Source of the DNA: Atherix ibis
Taxonomy: Eukaryota; Arthropoda; Insecta; Diptera; Athericidae
Direction: 5' to 3'
Assembly: GCA_958298945.1 (NCBI GenBank)
Contig: OY282607.1
Span: forward strand, 88,667,270 to 88,731,269
DNA: 64,000 nt
How positions within the stretch are numbered: position 1 is the first letter of the stretch; the number at the start of each line of letters is the position of its first letter. A program made the translations under genes and the position numbers. Positions 35,334 to 45,699 of the stretch are shown in pieces. The notes below the pieces were generated by a model that saw only the letters and a list, made by a program, of their open reading frames with translations, ran no database searches and was not told the DNA's origin.

Positions 35334-36445
35334 GATGTATTATAAAAATCAAAAAAATTTTAAGGCAAATTTGACGGATCCAGACTAAAAATAATTTTTC
35401 CGAAAAAAAAAGTTTTCCCGCCAAACTCTATTACTTATTCCTCTTTTAATTGTGTGCACATAAAGAATTATCCAATTTATGCTTTTTAAAATTAAAATTT
35501 TGTAAAAATATTACGTTTTTTTATTAAACATAATTTATTAAATCATAAAAATGATAGTCATCGAATTTTTTGCAGGTTCCAAACCAGTTATTTGAAATTT
35601 ATTTTAAAAAAATTCGCATTTTAATAAATATAAAAAAATAACCGAAAATTAATAAATTTAAAATTATATTCGAAAATTGTGCAAAAATTTCTTAAATCCA
35701 AATACAGCAAAACAAAATAATTCCGAACAGTACAAATTCAATGCAAAGGGGGGGGGGGGGGGGGTAGTATCATGTTGTGCCATCTGTGACAAGCAAACTG
35801 ACGAATTCTTGTTCTCGAAATAAAATTTGAATTTATAATTGAGGGAAAAATATAGAATAAAAAAATTCCACATTGCTAAGAATGACAGAGGCATTGTCAA
35901 AAAGGACGCACAGCAAGAACATAAAAGGGATCCCAATGGAATCGAATATTATTTGGTGTATTTTCTATGCCTTTTCGCATACTACGAGTATTATTACCGA
36001 ATATGTTGTCTGCTGTTCAAACGTAAAAGGAATCGACTTTTTCTTATGCTAATAATGGTAAAATTCTCACAACTGGTTATATTTTCAATAACATTCACTC
36101 ATACTTATTCAGATTAATATGAAAAAAATCGAATTTACACAATTTGAGATTTTTTGTTAACGAAAAAAAAAAAAACCTTAAATTTTCTTCACTAAAGATA
36201 TGAATTGGAAAATAGAAAAATAACTGATAAAAAGTGTCCTTCTGAAACATCAGTGAAGATGGCTCCTGTAAATGGAATGCTGATTTAATCAAGAGAATAT
36301 TATCGATATTTTTGAGATTCCTTGTTAAGCCATATGGTACATTTGACATCATCTTTAAGCAGAAATGTTGAACATTTTTGTTCAAAAATATTGAGTCAGT
36401 AGGAAATTCTTTTTGATAAAACATTTCGACCGATATTGAATTTTG
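35334..36445. other. intergenic; contains a 17-G run
   Basis: This is AT-rich sequence without a recognisable gene. A run of 17 consecutive G (35748-35764) stands out. Frames at 35664-35936 (minus) and 35839-36117 (plus) have no motif. Confidence 0.4.
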
Positions 36446-36707
36446 TTAGTCATCATCATCATCAATGGCGTGACAACCGAGAGTCAAGTGTAGCCGTACT
36501 GAATCAGTGTTCCAGTTGTACACTGCCAGCATATTTTTGCTATCTTCGCTAAATCCATCGTTACACCGAAGGCAAGGCCTACCCCGTCTTCTGAGACTAG
36601 ATATGAACACAGCGAAGACTTTCCGGGTAGTATATTCCGCATTCATATATTAACTGACCGTCCAGGATCTCATCATTCAATACGCTCTAGAATCGTCCAT
36701 TCTCATG
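36446..36707 (-). mobile_element. LINE C-terminus and 3' tail, cut by a mariner
   Basis: On the minus strand RMDDSRAY (about 36698-36675) corresponds to the GHVxRMDD region of LINE C-termini. RRRGRPCLRCNDGFSED (about 36593-36543) corresponds to the RRRGRPxLRWxD stretch. The frame ends in GCHAIDDDD, read through a GAT-repeat 3' tail (36453-36466). It is the 3' continuation of the LINE on the far side of the mariner (37985-40400), in the same orientation. Confidence 0.7.
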
Positions 36708-36709
36708 TA

Positions 36710-37982
36710 CGAGGGTCATTCAACAAGTACTTAGCCTACAAAATAAAAACGAACATTTTGGAATGGTGGCAATTTATTTTTCCACATAATCTCCTTCAAG
36801 CTCGATACACTTGGCCCAGCGATGCTCTAACTTTTTTAACCCGTCCAAAAAATACATTTTCTCGAGGGAAGCAAAATAGGCCTCCGTGGCGACGATGACC
36901 TCCTCATTCGACCCAAATCTATTCCCGGCGAGTGATTTTTTCAGGTTTGGAAACAAAAAGTAGTCACAGGGGGCCAAATCTGGAGAGTCCGGTCGATGGG
37001 GCAGCAATTCGTAGCGCAATTCGACCAATTTGGCCATGGCGACGGCGGAGGTGTGAGCCGGCGCGTTGTCGTGGTAGAACAGCACTTTTTTCTTCGCAAA
37101 GCGGGGCCGCTTTTTCTTCAATTCGACGTCAAATCGGCCCAATAAGTCAGCATAGTAGCGCCCCGTGATTGTTTTACCCTTCTCGAGCTAATCGATGTGG
37201 ATCACAGCTTGTGAATCCCAGAAAACGGTGGCCAACACCTTTCCGGCCGATCGAACAGTCTTCGCCTTCTTTGGAGCACGTTCGCCGGGTGAAGTCCACT
37301 GTTTCGACTGTTCCTTGGTCTCTGGTGTGTACCAGTGAATCCATGTTTCGTCGACGGTCACGAAACGACGTAAGAACTCCGCTGGATTGCGCTGAAACAG
37401 CGCCAAACACGTCGCCGATGTGGTCTCACGGTTGCGCTTGTTTTCCGGTGTGAGCAAACGCGGCACCCATCGCGCCGACAGCTTTCTCATGCCCAGTTCT
37501 TCGTGTAGAATATGATGCACCGTTCCTACTGCGATGCCCACAGTTTCAGCTATCTCGTGAACCTTCAATCGACGGTCTGCCAACACGAGATCGTGGACTT
37601 TTTTAACGTTTTCCTCCGTAGCAGCCGTTTTCGGGGCACCTGCCGACGTGCGGCCACGAAAAACCGACGTGCGGCCACGAACAAACTCGTTGAACCAATT
37701 CTTGACGGTCGCCATCGAAGGAGAAGAGTCACCATACACAGCATCCAAGCGATCTTTGATTTCGCTGCGCGTTTTCCCTTCCAAAAACAAGAATCTTTTT
37801 CCATTTTTGTGCAACCGACCGACACGCTCGCTTTCAAAGGCTCTCAAAACAAAACTAATAAAGGGAATCAACTGAAACTTTGACAGTAGGCTACTAAAAA
37901 AATGTACTGCACGATGGTAAATTTTTTTTATGACAGCAGTTTCATCGGGCGGTGAGGCTAAGTACTTGTTGAATGACACTCG
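36710..37982 (-). mobile_element. near-intact mariner (DD34D), copy E, nested in a LINE
   Basis: The 1273-bp element has inverted termini CGAGGGTCATTCAACAAGTA (left) and, on the minus strand, CGAGTGTCATTCAACAAGTA (right). TA flanks at 36708-36709 and 37983-37984. GC content is clearly higher than its surroundings. It interrupts a minus-strand LINE: removing it and one TA joins FVHYMRMDDSRAY-like codons across the site. It is a sister subfamily of the element at 20446-21755. Confidence 0.94.
36774..37900 (-). pseudogene. mariner transposase with a single in-frame TAG
   Basis: The minus-strand frame is open from beyond 37900 to the stop after GDYVEK, except for a TAG at 37188-37190. It shows EGKTRSEIKDRLDAVYGDSS and NWFNEFVRGRTS in the DNA-binding half. 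The first catalytic Asp lies in VTVDETWIHWYTPETK, the second in YHDNAPAHTS and the third in SPDLAPCDYFLF, at 34-residue spacing. The TAG falls between HID and LEKGKTI, the same homologous codon as in the element at 20446-21755. A short duplication of a CGACGTGCGGCCACGAA segment (37646-37682) alters the linker after the first helix-turn-helix. The expected start methionine (equivalent to MEKxxFRAVIK) is not present, so the start is unclear. Much of the protein looks well preserved. Confidence 0.9.
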
Positions 37983-37984
37983 TA

Positions 37985-40400
37985 GTGGACAAAATATTCA
38001 TCAATGGAAGTTTTGAGGTTATGGGCAGAACTTTTTGGCAAAAATATTTAGATTTACTCATATAGACTCTGTTGGCTGCCAGTAGCAATTCCCGCATCTC
38101 TGCTTTCATATTGTTACCGGGCGCAACCCTTGACCATAATTTATGTGCTCCCAACAGCTCCTTTTGATCTAGCCATAATATCGATGTCGTTGGCGTATTC
38201 AAAAATCTGGGCACACTTTTTGAGGATGGTACTCATAACTTTCATGCCTATTCTGAAGTCACGAATTGCTTTTTCCAGCGCCATGTAAGTTGGGACACTA
38301 TTGTGGATATTAAATGGCTATGAAAGTAATTCGGCTACTTTCATTCTTCCCCTAATATTAGTTAGGGTCATCCTAGCCATTCTAATTCGCTTTTATGTTA
38401 TTTCCAAACCCTCTTATAGATTTGTAGCATTTTACCTTGGCTATGCTTTCATAAGTCAAGTCGATGAACATGTGGCTTTAAGGTCGATGAACCATATTCC
38501 TGGGCAGAACTTTTGGCAAAAATATTTAGATTTACTCATATAGACTCTGTTGGCTGCCAGTAGCAATTCCCGCATCTCTGCTTTCATATTGTTACCGGGC
38601 GCAACCCTTGACCATAATTTATGTGCTCCCAACAGCTCCTTTTGATCTAGCCATAATATCGATGTCGTTGGCGTATTCAAAAATCTGGGCACACTTTTTG
38701 AGGATGGTACTCATAACTTTCATGCCTATTCTGAAGTCACGAATTGCTTTTTCCAGCGCCATGTAAGTTGGGACACTATTGTGGATATTAAATGGCTATG
38801 AAAGTAATTCGGCTACTTTCATTCTTCCCCTAATATTAGTTAGGGTCATCCTAGCCATTCTAATTCGCTTTTATGTTATTTCCAAACCCTCTTATAGATT
38901 TGTAGCATTTTACCTTCGCTATGCTTTCATAAGTCAAGTCGATGAACATGTGGCTTTAAGGTCGATGAACCATATTCCTGGGCAGAACTTTTGGCAAAAA
39001 TATTTAGATTTACTCATATAGACTCTGTTGGCTGCCAGTAGCAATTCCCGCATCTCTGCTTTCATATTGTTACCGGGCGCAACCCTTGACCATAATTTAT
39101 GTGCTCCCAACAGCTCCTTTTGATCTAGCCATAATATCGATGTCGTTGGCGTATTCAAAAATCTGGGCACACTTTTTGAGGATGGTACTCATAACTTTCA
39201 TGCCTATTCTGAAGTCACGAATTGCTTTTTCCAGCGCCATGTAAGTTGGGACACTATTGTGGATATTAAATGGCTATGAAAGTAATTCGGCTACTTTCAT
39301 TCTTCCCCTAATATTAGTTAGGGTCATCCTAGCCATTCTAATTCGCTTTTATGTTATTTCCAAACCCTCTTATAGATTTGTAGCATTTTACCTTCGCTAT
39401 GCTTTCATAAGTCAAGTCGATGAACATGTGGCTTTAAGGTCGATGAACCATATTCCTACAATTTTTCCATTGACTGCCGCAGAGAAAATATATGATCTGT
39501 TGCTGATTTTTCTGGAGTCTGGTTTAGGCCAATAATTTTTTTAGCGATTGGGGCTATCCTGTTTAGTAAGATAGTGCAAAATATAGTTCTATAAATTATA
39601 TAGTCCATAATAACTCTAATTTTTAGTATTGGAAAAATAACGCTAAGTTGCTTGTCATCGGGAATTAATTTGCTATGTCATATACGTAAGTATCGCCTCC
39701 GTACCTAACCCGTTCGCTGGTGATCCCATCAATACCGGACGACTTGTGGTTCTTCAGTTGATGAATGTCATTTTCATTTCCTTGGTACTTATCTTCTTCA
39801 GCTGACTGGACCTTCAACTCGTATTCGGACTGGTTATTGTTTATAAGCTTTAACCCTTTTGCGTCTGAAGCATGTATCAATGATAGCACCTCTGAGGTCT
39901 TTTTGGGCTATTTTAATATTTGCTTCGTCTCGAGGGCATATATCTTTGATTATTTTTCTGAATTTTTTCTGCATCCAGCTCAAGTTTGTACTATGTCTGA
40001 ATCTGATCCTCTAGTAGAGTATTCGTGTTGAGACGAACCTTTCGTTCAGCCCAGCATCACTGCACCAACAAGATAGTGATCCGAGTCAACCTTGAAAACC
40101 TTAAATGTTCTAACATTTTCTAGCTGCTGAAAAGTAGTGGCCCTTTTTCGATATGTCCTGATACTTTTATGGATATCTTTCCGTGTATACCAGGTATCTC
40201 ATTTGTCGCTGCTAACTGGATGATTCGCATTCCGTTGTACTATTAAAGCCCACAAATATAATTTTTGTGTTATACTTGGGACAGGCGTCGAGAACTCATT
40301 TTACTTGTTCAGAAAAATTGTTACTTTCTGAATCGGAATTTTACCGCAGGACCTTGCCTAATTATGATGTTAATATTATTGTATTTACCTCGCAGACGGT
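37985..40400 (-). mobile_element. decayed LINE with triplicated RT segment
   Basis: Reading the minus strand from 40400 downward, LINE domains appear in order. VDSDHYLVGAVMLG (about 40098-40057) is the SDHxLV end of the AP endonuclease. LKNHKSSGIDGITSERVRYG (about 39758-39699) is an early RT motif. An IIYSLRQ-like stretch follows (about 39490-39470). The RT core follows in three tandem copies (38023-39457). Frameshifts and stops are common. The C-terminus lies beyond the inserted mariner at 36446-36707, and several hundred bases between the RT core and that C-terminus appear to be deleted. Confidence 0.8.
38023..39457 (-). repeat. three tandem 478-bp copies of a LINE RT segment
   Basis: Units run 38023-38501, 38502-38979 and 38980-39457. 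I noticed only two differences: an extra T near 38035 and a G/C change at the CTT(G/C)GCTATG site near 38436. On the minus strand each unit runs from an HMFIDL-like RT motif through ARMTLTNIRGRMKV and MALEKAIRDFRIGMKV to YANDIDIMARSKGAV, the catalytic YxDD box with D changed to N, and ends near KSKYFCQK. All units share the same frameshifts and stops, so the segment had already decayed when it was copied. An assembly artefact cannot be excluded. Confidence 0.9.
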
Positions 40401-41174
40401 TTCGAGAACGTACTATTTAGGATAACAACTGTAATATATAGTACAGTTACTCTTCTCCAAAATACCAGTCCCTATTCAGTGTATTCCCTATAATGCCGTT
40501 ATATCACTCTCGAGTACTTTCACAGAGCATCGAATAATTGGTGAGCAGCATCGGATCTGACCTGAAAAAAAATACGAGTAAAATTGTATTTTTTTTCAGG
40601 TCAACCGCGACTGATCTTTTATTTCCTTTTAAATTTATTAACTTATCCATATTTTTATCTTCCTCTCCCGGTCGTGTACGTTTCTACCCATTACCCTTGG
40701 GCAACGTTAACTCTTCGGAGGTTTCCCAAGTGAAATAAAAATCCTATAATAGGCATGATAAATGTATTTATTATGTTCGTGTCTAAAGGCGATAGTGGCA
40801 AATTATGAAAAAAGAACCTCCATCAGCACTACTGCAAAAGCTGGCCATCAAGCATGCCTATCACTCCCTCGTCTTCTGAGTATTTAAGCTACTCCTTTGG
40901 GACTTCACATCCAAATACAAGGTTTTCTCCCACCCAAGGTAACTACGAAAGGTTATTCCTCCTTTTTCCGAATCTTCAACAACGACATAACATAACAAAC
41001 GTTGGCCTAGCCACTTAACCAAGGATGAGGAAATTCCAGATGTTCCAAAAAAAAAATGTTGAAATCGCCAAGTGAGTTTGTTTACTTTCACAGTGGCTAG
41101 TTTCAAGTTAAAAGTGATCCGGAGCCTCTTTTGTTCATTCGGAACCTCCGTTGTTCAAATAAGTTTTCGTGGTT
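40401..41174. other. intergenic, nothing recognised
   Basis: No motif or repeat is evident. Short frames at 40538-40738 (plus) and 40861-41106 (minus) have no recognised domain. The 5' part of the neighbouring LINE may extend into 40400-40500, but I cannot show it. Confidence 0.35.
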
Positions 41175-41187
41175 GCCAAGAAGGTTT
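41175..41187. repeat. left direct repeat flanking SINE-LINE composite
   Basis: GCCAAGAAGGTTT here matches GCTAAGAAGGTTT at 42125-42137, with one mismatch in 13. It lies immediately next to the A-tail (T run on the plus strand) of the composite element. Confidence 0.65.
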
Positions 41188-41339
41188 TTTTTTTTTTTAT
41201 TTGACAGGTTTTTCATTTCTACGTTATTGTACAATTTTTACATAACACATATATGCATTTCTCCACATAGATATGAGACACAGTCGCTTCTATGGAGCAT
41301 ATAGCGGCACTAGAGACAAACTACCGCCCATGACTTGCC

Positions 41340-41900
41340 AATTTGTTGGTGTTCGCGCTCGACTGATCTTCTCCAAGTGGTCCTTGGTCGTCCTCTGCTG
41401 CAATTGCCCTGTGGGTTCCAATCTAGTGCCATTTTAGCTGTGTCCGTAAATGGTTTTCGCAAGGTGTGGCCAATCCAACTCCATTTCCTGCGTTTGAGAA
41501 GAAGCAGCTCATCGTTCGTTATCCTAGTTTGGTCAGAAGATCTTGCTTATACGCCTCAAGCATCTGTTCATAAATGTTTGGGCTTACGAGTCGTGCTGTC
41601 GGTTACTTTCCATGTTTCGCAGCCGTATAGCAGGACTGGCTTGACGTTTGAACTGAATATTCGAAGTTTGAGTGCTATGGAGAGGTGGTTGGAACGCCAC
41701 ACGTTCCCAACTGAGGTGTATGCTTGTCGCGCCTTGTTGATGCGCGTTTGGATGTCTGTTTCAGTTCCACCATCCTTACTGAGCATGCTGCCAAGGTAAC
41801 AGAACTTTTCGACATCTTCAACTTGGGTATCGTGTAGCATCAAGAGCCTCTCGCAGGTGGCGCCGATACGCATCAATTTGGTCTTCTTGATGTTTGGTCC
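41340..41900 (-). pseudogene. LINE reverse transcriptase C-terminal fragment
   Basis: The minus strand encodes RIGATCERLLMLHDTQVEDV, then KFCYLGSMLSKDGGTETDIQ and TRINKARQAYTSVGNVW. PVLLYGCETWKVTDSTTRK follows, and after a frame change CLRRILRIRWPDQITND and RRKWSWIGHTLRKPFTDTAK. The YLGS...DGG...DI and LLYGCETW motifs are typical of the region between the RT core and the C-terminus in CR1/L2/RTE-type LINEs. The part upstream of this region, including the catalytic box, is absent. It forms the body of the composite element with the SINE head. Confidence 0.82.
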
Positions 41901-41928
41901 GGATGCTTCTTCTTGTGCTGTTTCTTGA

Positions 41929-42124
41929 TAAGGTATTTTTTTTATAGCTTGCGGCTAATCAGCCCAGCGAAGCAACCCCCAGTGACGTTAGGGACTACAT
42001 ATATATAAGGCTTATAGTTGGCCTCTCACCCCGGCACCAATGCCGAGATGGCGGCAGCGGGAATCGAACGCGCTACCTACCGAGTGTGAGTTGGTTGACT
42101 TGATCACTGCACCACACACTCGGA
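41929..42124 (-). repeat. tRNA-derived SINE
   Basis: On the minus strand, TCCGAGTGTGTGGTGCAGTG opens a tRNA-like head. TGGTGCAGTGATC (about 42113-42101) fits a polymerase III A box, and GCGTTCGATTCCC (about 42071-42059) fits a B box. They are about 30 bases apart. CCGAG at the 5' end can pair with CTCGG near 42040. A tRNA-unrelated body ends in TATAAAAAAAATACC (about 41944-41930). A functional tRNA is unlikely because the D and anticodon arms do not fold cleanly. Confidence 0.78.
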
Positions 42125-42137
42125 GCTAAGAAGGTTT
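42125..42137. repeat. right direct repeat flanking SINE-LINE composite
   Basis: GCTAAGAAGGTTT, the partner of 41175-41187, lies directly outside the SINE 5' end. Confidence 0.65.
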
Positions 42138-42299
42138 GGTGTTCTTATTTATAAGATCTCTTAGACATCTGCCAGAGGCCACTTCATAGCGCCACGACCG
42201 TGGGGCCATTTTAGCGACTTCATAGTACATGTGGGAAAGTTATCTAAAAGAGACTGGTCTGTGGTTAATAGTATAGAATATTGAGAATTTTGTTATATT

Positions 42300-42900
42300 T
42301 TATGGAGCAGATTAATATATCTATTGTAGAAGTTTAAATTGGGAATAAGGGAATGTACTTTTGGGTCGAAGAGCTCCATAATGGTAGGAATTCTGCTCGT
42401 GAAGTAATTCTTGGTTATGTGGAAGTTCTGAGTAAAAGCAGTATGTCCAATCCGGATTCTGAGGAGCCCATAATTTTAGTAAGGATGTTGAATAGACCAA
42501 TGAGTCGATAAAAGTGTGTCGCTATTGATCCAGTCATTGTGTCTGCGAATGGCTGATGGTGTAAGTAGCCTTTCTGTTAGTAGGCGAGGCAGATTGGGAA
42601 TGACTGTGATCACTGATCGATGGAGTGCTCCTATTACTAAGTAGCCTATGATGAATTGCGCTAAGTACTAGGTTTGTCGATGGGCCACAAATAACTTTAA
42701 GGTCGGCAAGGCTGTTGTTAAAAATAATAACGCTCCGTTGGCTGGGAATATTGGTCGCAATTTCAATTGCTCCGTAGTATGGAGATGCCCTATAAGGGAA
42801 GATTATACAACATAGTGCGCACGTGCTGTAGCCTTAAAGTTCGACGACCGAAAAAGATATAGTATCGGTGTTAGCTGCGGCATCCCTGAACAACAGTCGA
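42300..42900 (-). mobile_element. LINE RNase H and C-terminal fragment
   Basis: The minus strand carries VVELKATARAL (about 42865-42833) and RSVIIFNNSLADLKVI (about 42740-42693), matching RNase H motifs; the expected D of the IFTDS box reads N. HNDWINSDTLL lies at about 42545-42513. LLRIRIGHTAFTQNFHITKN (about 42463-42404) is the RIGHTxLT motif seen after RNase H. Stops and frameshifts interrupt it. It belongs with the fragments at 28740-29178 and 48310-48990 by motif. Two 22-bp copies of TTAAGAAGGACGGATCAGTA lie just upstream (about 42937-43000). Confidence 0.65.
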
Positions 42901-43000
42901 TGATCTTTTAATCCGTCTAACTGTTCAAGGAAAAGTATTAAGAAGGACGGATCAGTACTGTTCAGGGAAATAGGTTTAAGAAGGACGGATCAGTACTAGC

Positions 43001-45699
43001 CTTTTTAAACCAGACACTTTCAACTTTGGTCCCAACCATAGTCTTGAATCTGGGTGTAAAAGGGAAGTTAAGAAAGCGAGGAGGAGAATGGAGGAATTAC
43101 TTTCAAGGTGGGATATTAATAAGGATAGTGATGATGAATTCCTTTTTGCACTGTGGGAGATGATAATGTTTTTGATTAAAGTGTGGAAGTTTAATTTGGA
43201 AGGCATAAGATCTTGTAAATTAAACTTAGGCAAGCTTTTTGAAGATAAAAAAAGACTGGTTTTCGACCAGTTTCTATCAGTATGGACTCCACCGGAGATA
43301 AAATTGCACTTATTTCTTTGAATGAGAAATTCTGGACTATCTCGGCGAACCGCATATCAAAGCCAAATTATGAAAAAATATATAAATTAGATAAGAAGTT
43401 GGTTTAAGTTGAAAATCATAATTACGCTAAAGAATTTTGATTTAAGAACGGGGAAAAATTTGTATACCTTTTATAATTGTCATCTATTCATACTTCGGAA
43501 AATAGAAAATCAAAATCTAGAAGCTTAGAAGGAGATACTCAATTTCTTAGTATTTCTCTTTCGTTTCTTGGCATCACTCCCGTATATTAGGAAAATGTAA
43601 TCTTTTCTAAATAGGGACATGATATGAGCTAGTTTACACACATAATCTGAAAAACTGCCGTGCACCAATTACATGGCTCTCGACCTGTCTCTCGCTCAAT
43701 ATTTTGGGCTTCACAATTTTTTGTATGACTAAATACAAATTTTTGGTAAACATAATCAAATCAGCAAGAATTATTTACAGAGTAAATTTGGATAATTTGA
43801 AAATGTTGTTGAATCCAGACTATGTAAAAATAATTCATTAAATCATGGACAACCGCTAATTTATGTGCGTTATGTCACAAATATGATTAAATAGTTCAGA
43901 AAATACTCCAAACAATTTACGGCAAATAGTACAAAACTTTTCTAAAGTGCAAAAATAATAAATCTTTTTTTTAGAATTTATAATAAATTATTCCTTATTG
44001 TTTTTAGTTAAAATTGAATGAATTATTTTAAAAAAAAAATGGATCTTAAAAATTTAATAAAAATATTTTACAACAAATCATTGTAAAAAGTAGACATATT
44101 GCCGGCAGTTTAAAGAAAAAAACCGTTCAGATAATATTTTTCACTATTTCTACTCGAAAATTTATGACTTTATTATTTTTTAAGAATGTCAACTAAAACT
44201 TAAAAGCATTTGCATGTTTATGAATTGAAAGGCAAAACGAATCCATTTTGATATTGGAAAAGGATATTTGCATAGTCATAAACAAGACCAATAATTGCAT
44301 AATGTTGACATGTTGTTGCTGTTAATACTGACTACCTTATTACAGTTTGAAAACAACTGAAATATAGTAAAAGTGAGGTAAAAATTTTTCGCTCGTTAAT
44401 TATGAACAACAAAAAAAAAAATTTATAACATTGTCGACTATAAGGAAAACACGGTATTGTAACACCACAGTTGCCAATTGTTTTGTAAGTTTAACTTTCA
44501 TGCAGAGTTTATCGCATCTTAAACGCAATCATGCATGAATGAAGACATTTACTAGCCCTTTTGGCTATAATTCAAGTGATTTTTTTTCTTGTTCCTAGTG
44601 TGCAATTTGCCCACCTTTGCTCAAGTGAATAGCCAGCCGCCAGTGGTAACGGTCGGTCACCTGGTCAGAGTGCTTAAAACTAGCTACCGGTTGACAGTTT
44701 GTACTTGTAGACCTCCTAGTAGTTGGTAAATGGTCTTTTGAAAATAGGGTCTTGTACTTTGTAGCTGGTTCGAAATTATTACAAGAAACGTTAACGATGA
44801 TGATGACGGTGATGAGTTGCAATCGCCACGTCATGCCGGGTCAGTCAATATTGCACTGTACGTCACGCGATATCATTGAGCGTGCAGGAATGGGAGGGCA
44901 GTTCCTTCATGTTTTGGCACATGCCAACTAGTATGACTAGTACTAATAGTAGCCTTCTTGTACGGGTTCTAGTAATTTTCTTAGTCTACCGACTATGCAC
45001 AAAACAAAAACAAAGTGCATTTTCAATTGCTATAAAGTTTACAAAAAGATTTACTGCCTACGTATATTGCAGGGAAATTATCGTTAATTTCGGGTTTCAC
45101 AAGGCAATTGGTGCAAGCTTCAATTTCGATGTTCAAAATGTACCCAAATTAGTCATTTCCGGCTTGACACAAATTTGTTATTGCTTCAGAAATTGTATAT
45201 CATAATTACTCTCCCCATAATCCAGTATAAAAGTTATGCCGAAATTTCCTGACACCAAAAAGTTTATGGTTTTATTCAAATCGTATAGCTTTTATTTGAA
45301 AAAAGAAATTTTTTATCAAAAAGTTTTCTATTTAAAGTATAGTAGCTGTTGCATTATCCAAGATATTGTTTGAAAAATAGATAAAAGGAATTTTTATTCA
45401 AATGTATTTTTGCAGAATATGATTATTTTAAAGTAATTCTTAATAAATTTTTCGTACATTTCAAGCTATTATTTGACTATTATTTCAAAAATGTTAACTT
45501 TTAAATGCTTTAAAGTTTAAAAATTATCTTCACCGTATTTACATATTTTTTTTAGTTTTACATGAAAAAGTCCAAAAGCATCAAATCGTACAATCGTATT
45601 ATGTGGTTTATTTATCATATTGTGTGGCTTATGGTGCTGTTTAGCCAAAACCACATATGGTACGGATTTAATTTCTTAAGTTCAGGCCAAAAAAGCCCA
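43001..45699. other. intergenic, nothing recognised
   Basis: This is AT-rich sequence. Frames at 42976-43321 on both strands overlap and lack motifs. The segment 44590-44860 is GC-richer and has a minus-strand frame (44595-44834) without a known domain. No repeat array was seen. Confidence 0.35.

Larger units (their letters stand above)
41188..42124 (-). mobile_element. tRNA-SINE/LINE composite retroinsertion
   Basis: Read on the minus strand, the insertion starts at 42124 with a tRNA-like SINE head. It passes into the C-terminal part and 3' UTR of a LINE and ends in an A run at 41188-41198. The 13-bp direct repeats lie exactly at the SINE 5' end and after the A run. This suggests the whole 937-bp unit was inserted in one event, as from a template switch between SINE and LINE RNA. 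The alternative, a SINE landing in an older LINE, would need its own flanking duplications, which I did not find. Confidence 0.65.

Noticed and set aside
38301..39535. Plus-strand 80-92-codon frames repeated every 478 bases
   Set aside because: They are antisense to LINE RT coding sequence and repeat only because the DNA does.
42040..42124. Functional tRNA gene
   Set aside because: A and B boxes are present, but the arms do not fold into a cloverleaf and a SINE body follows.
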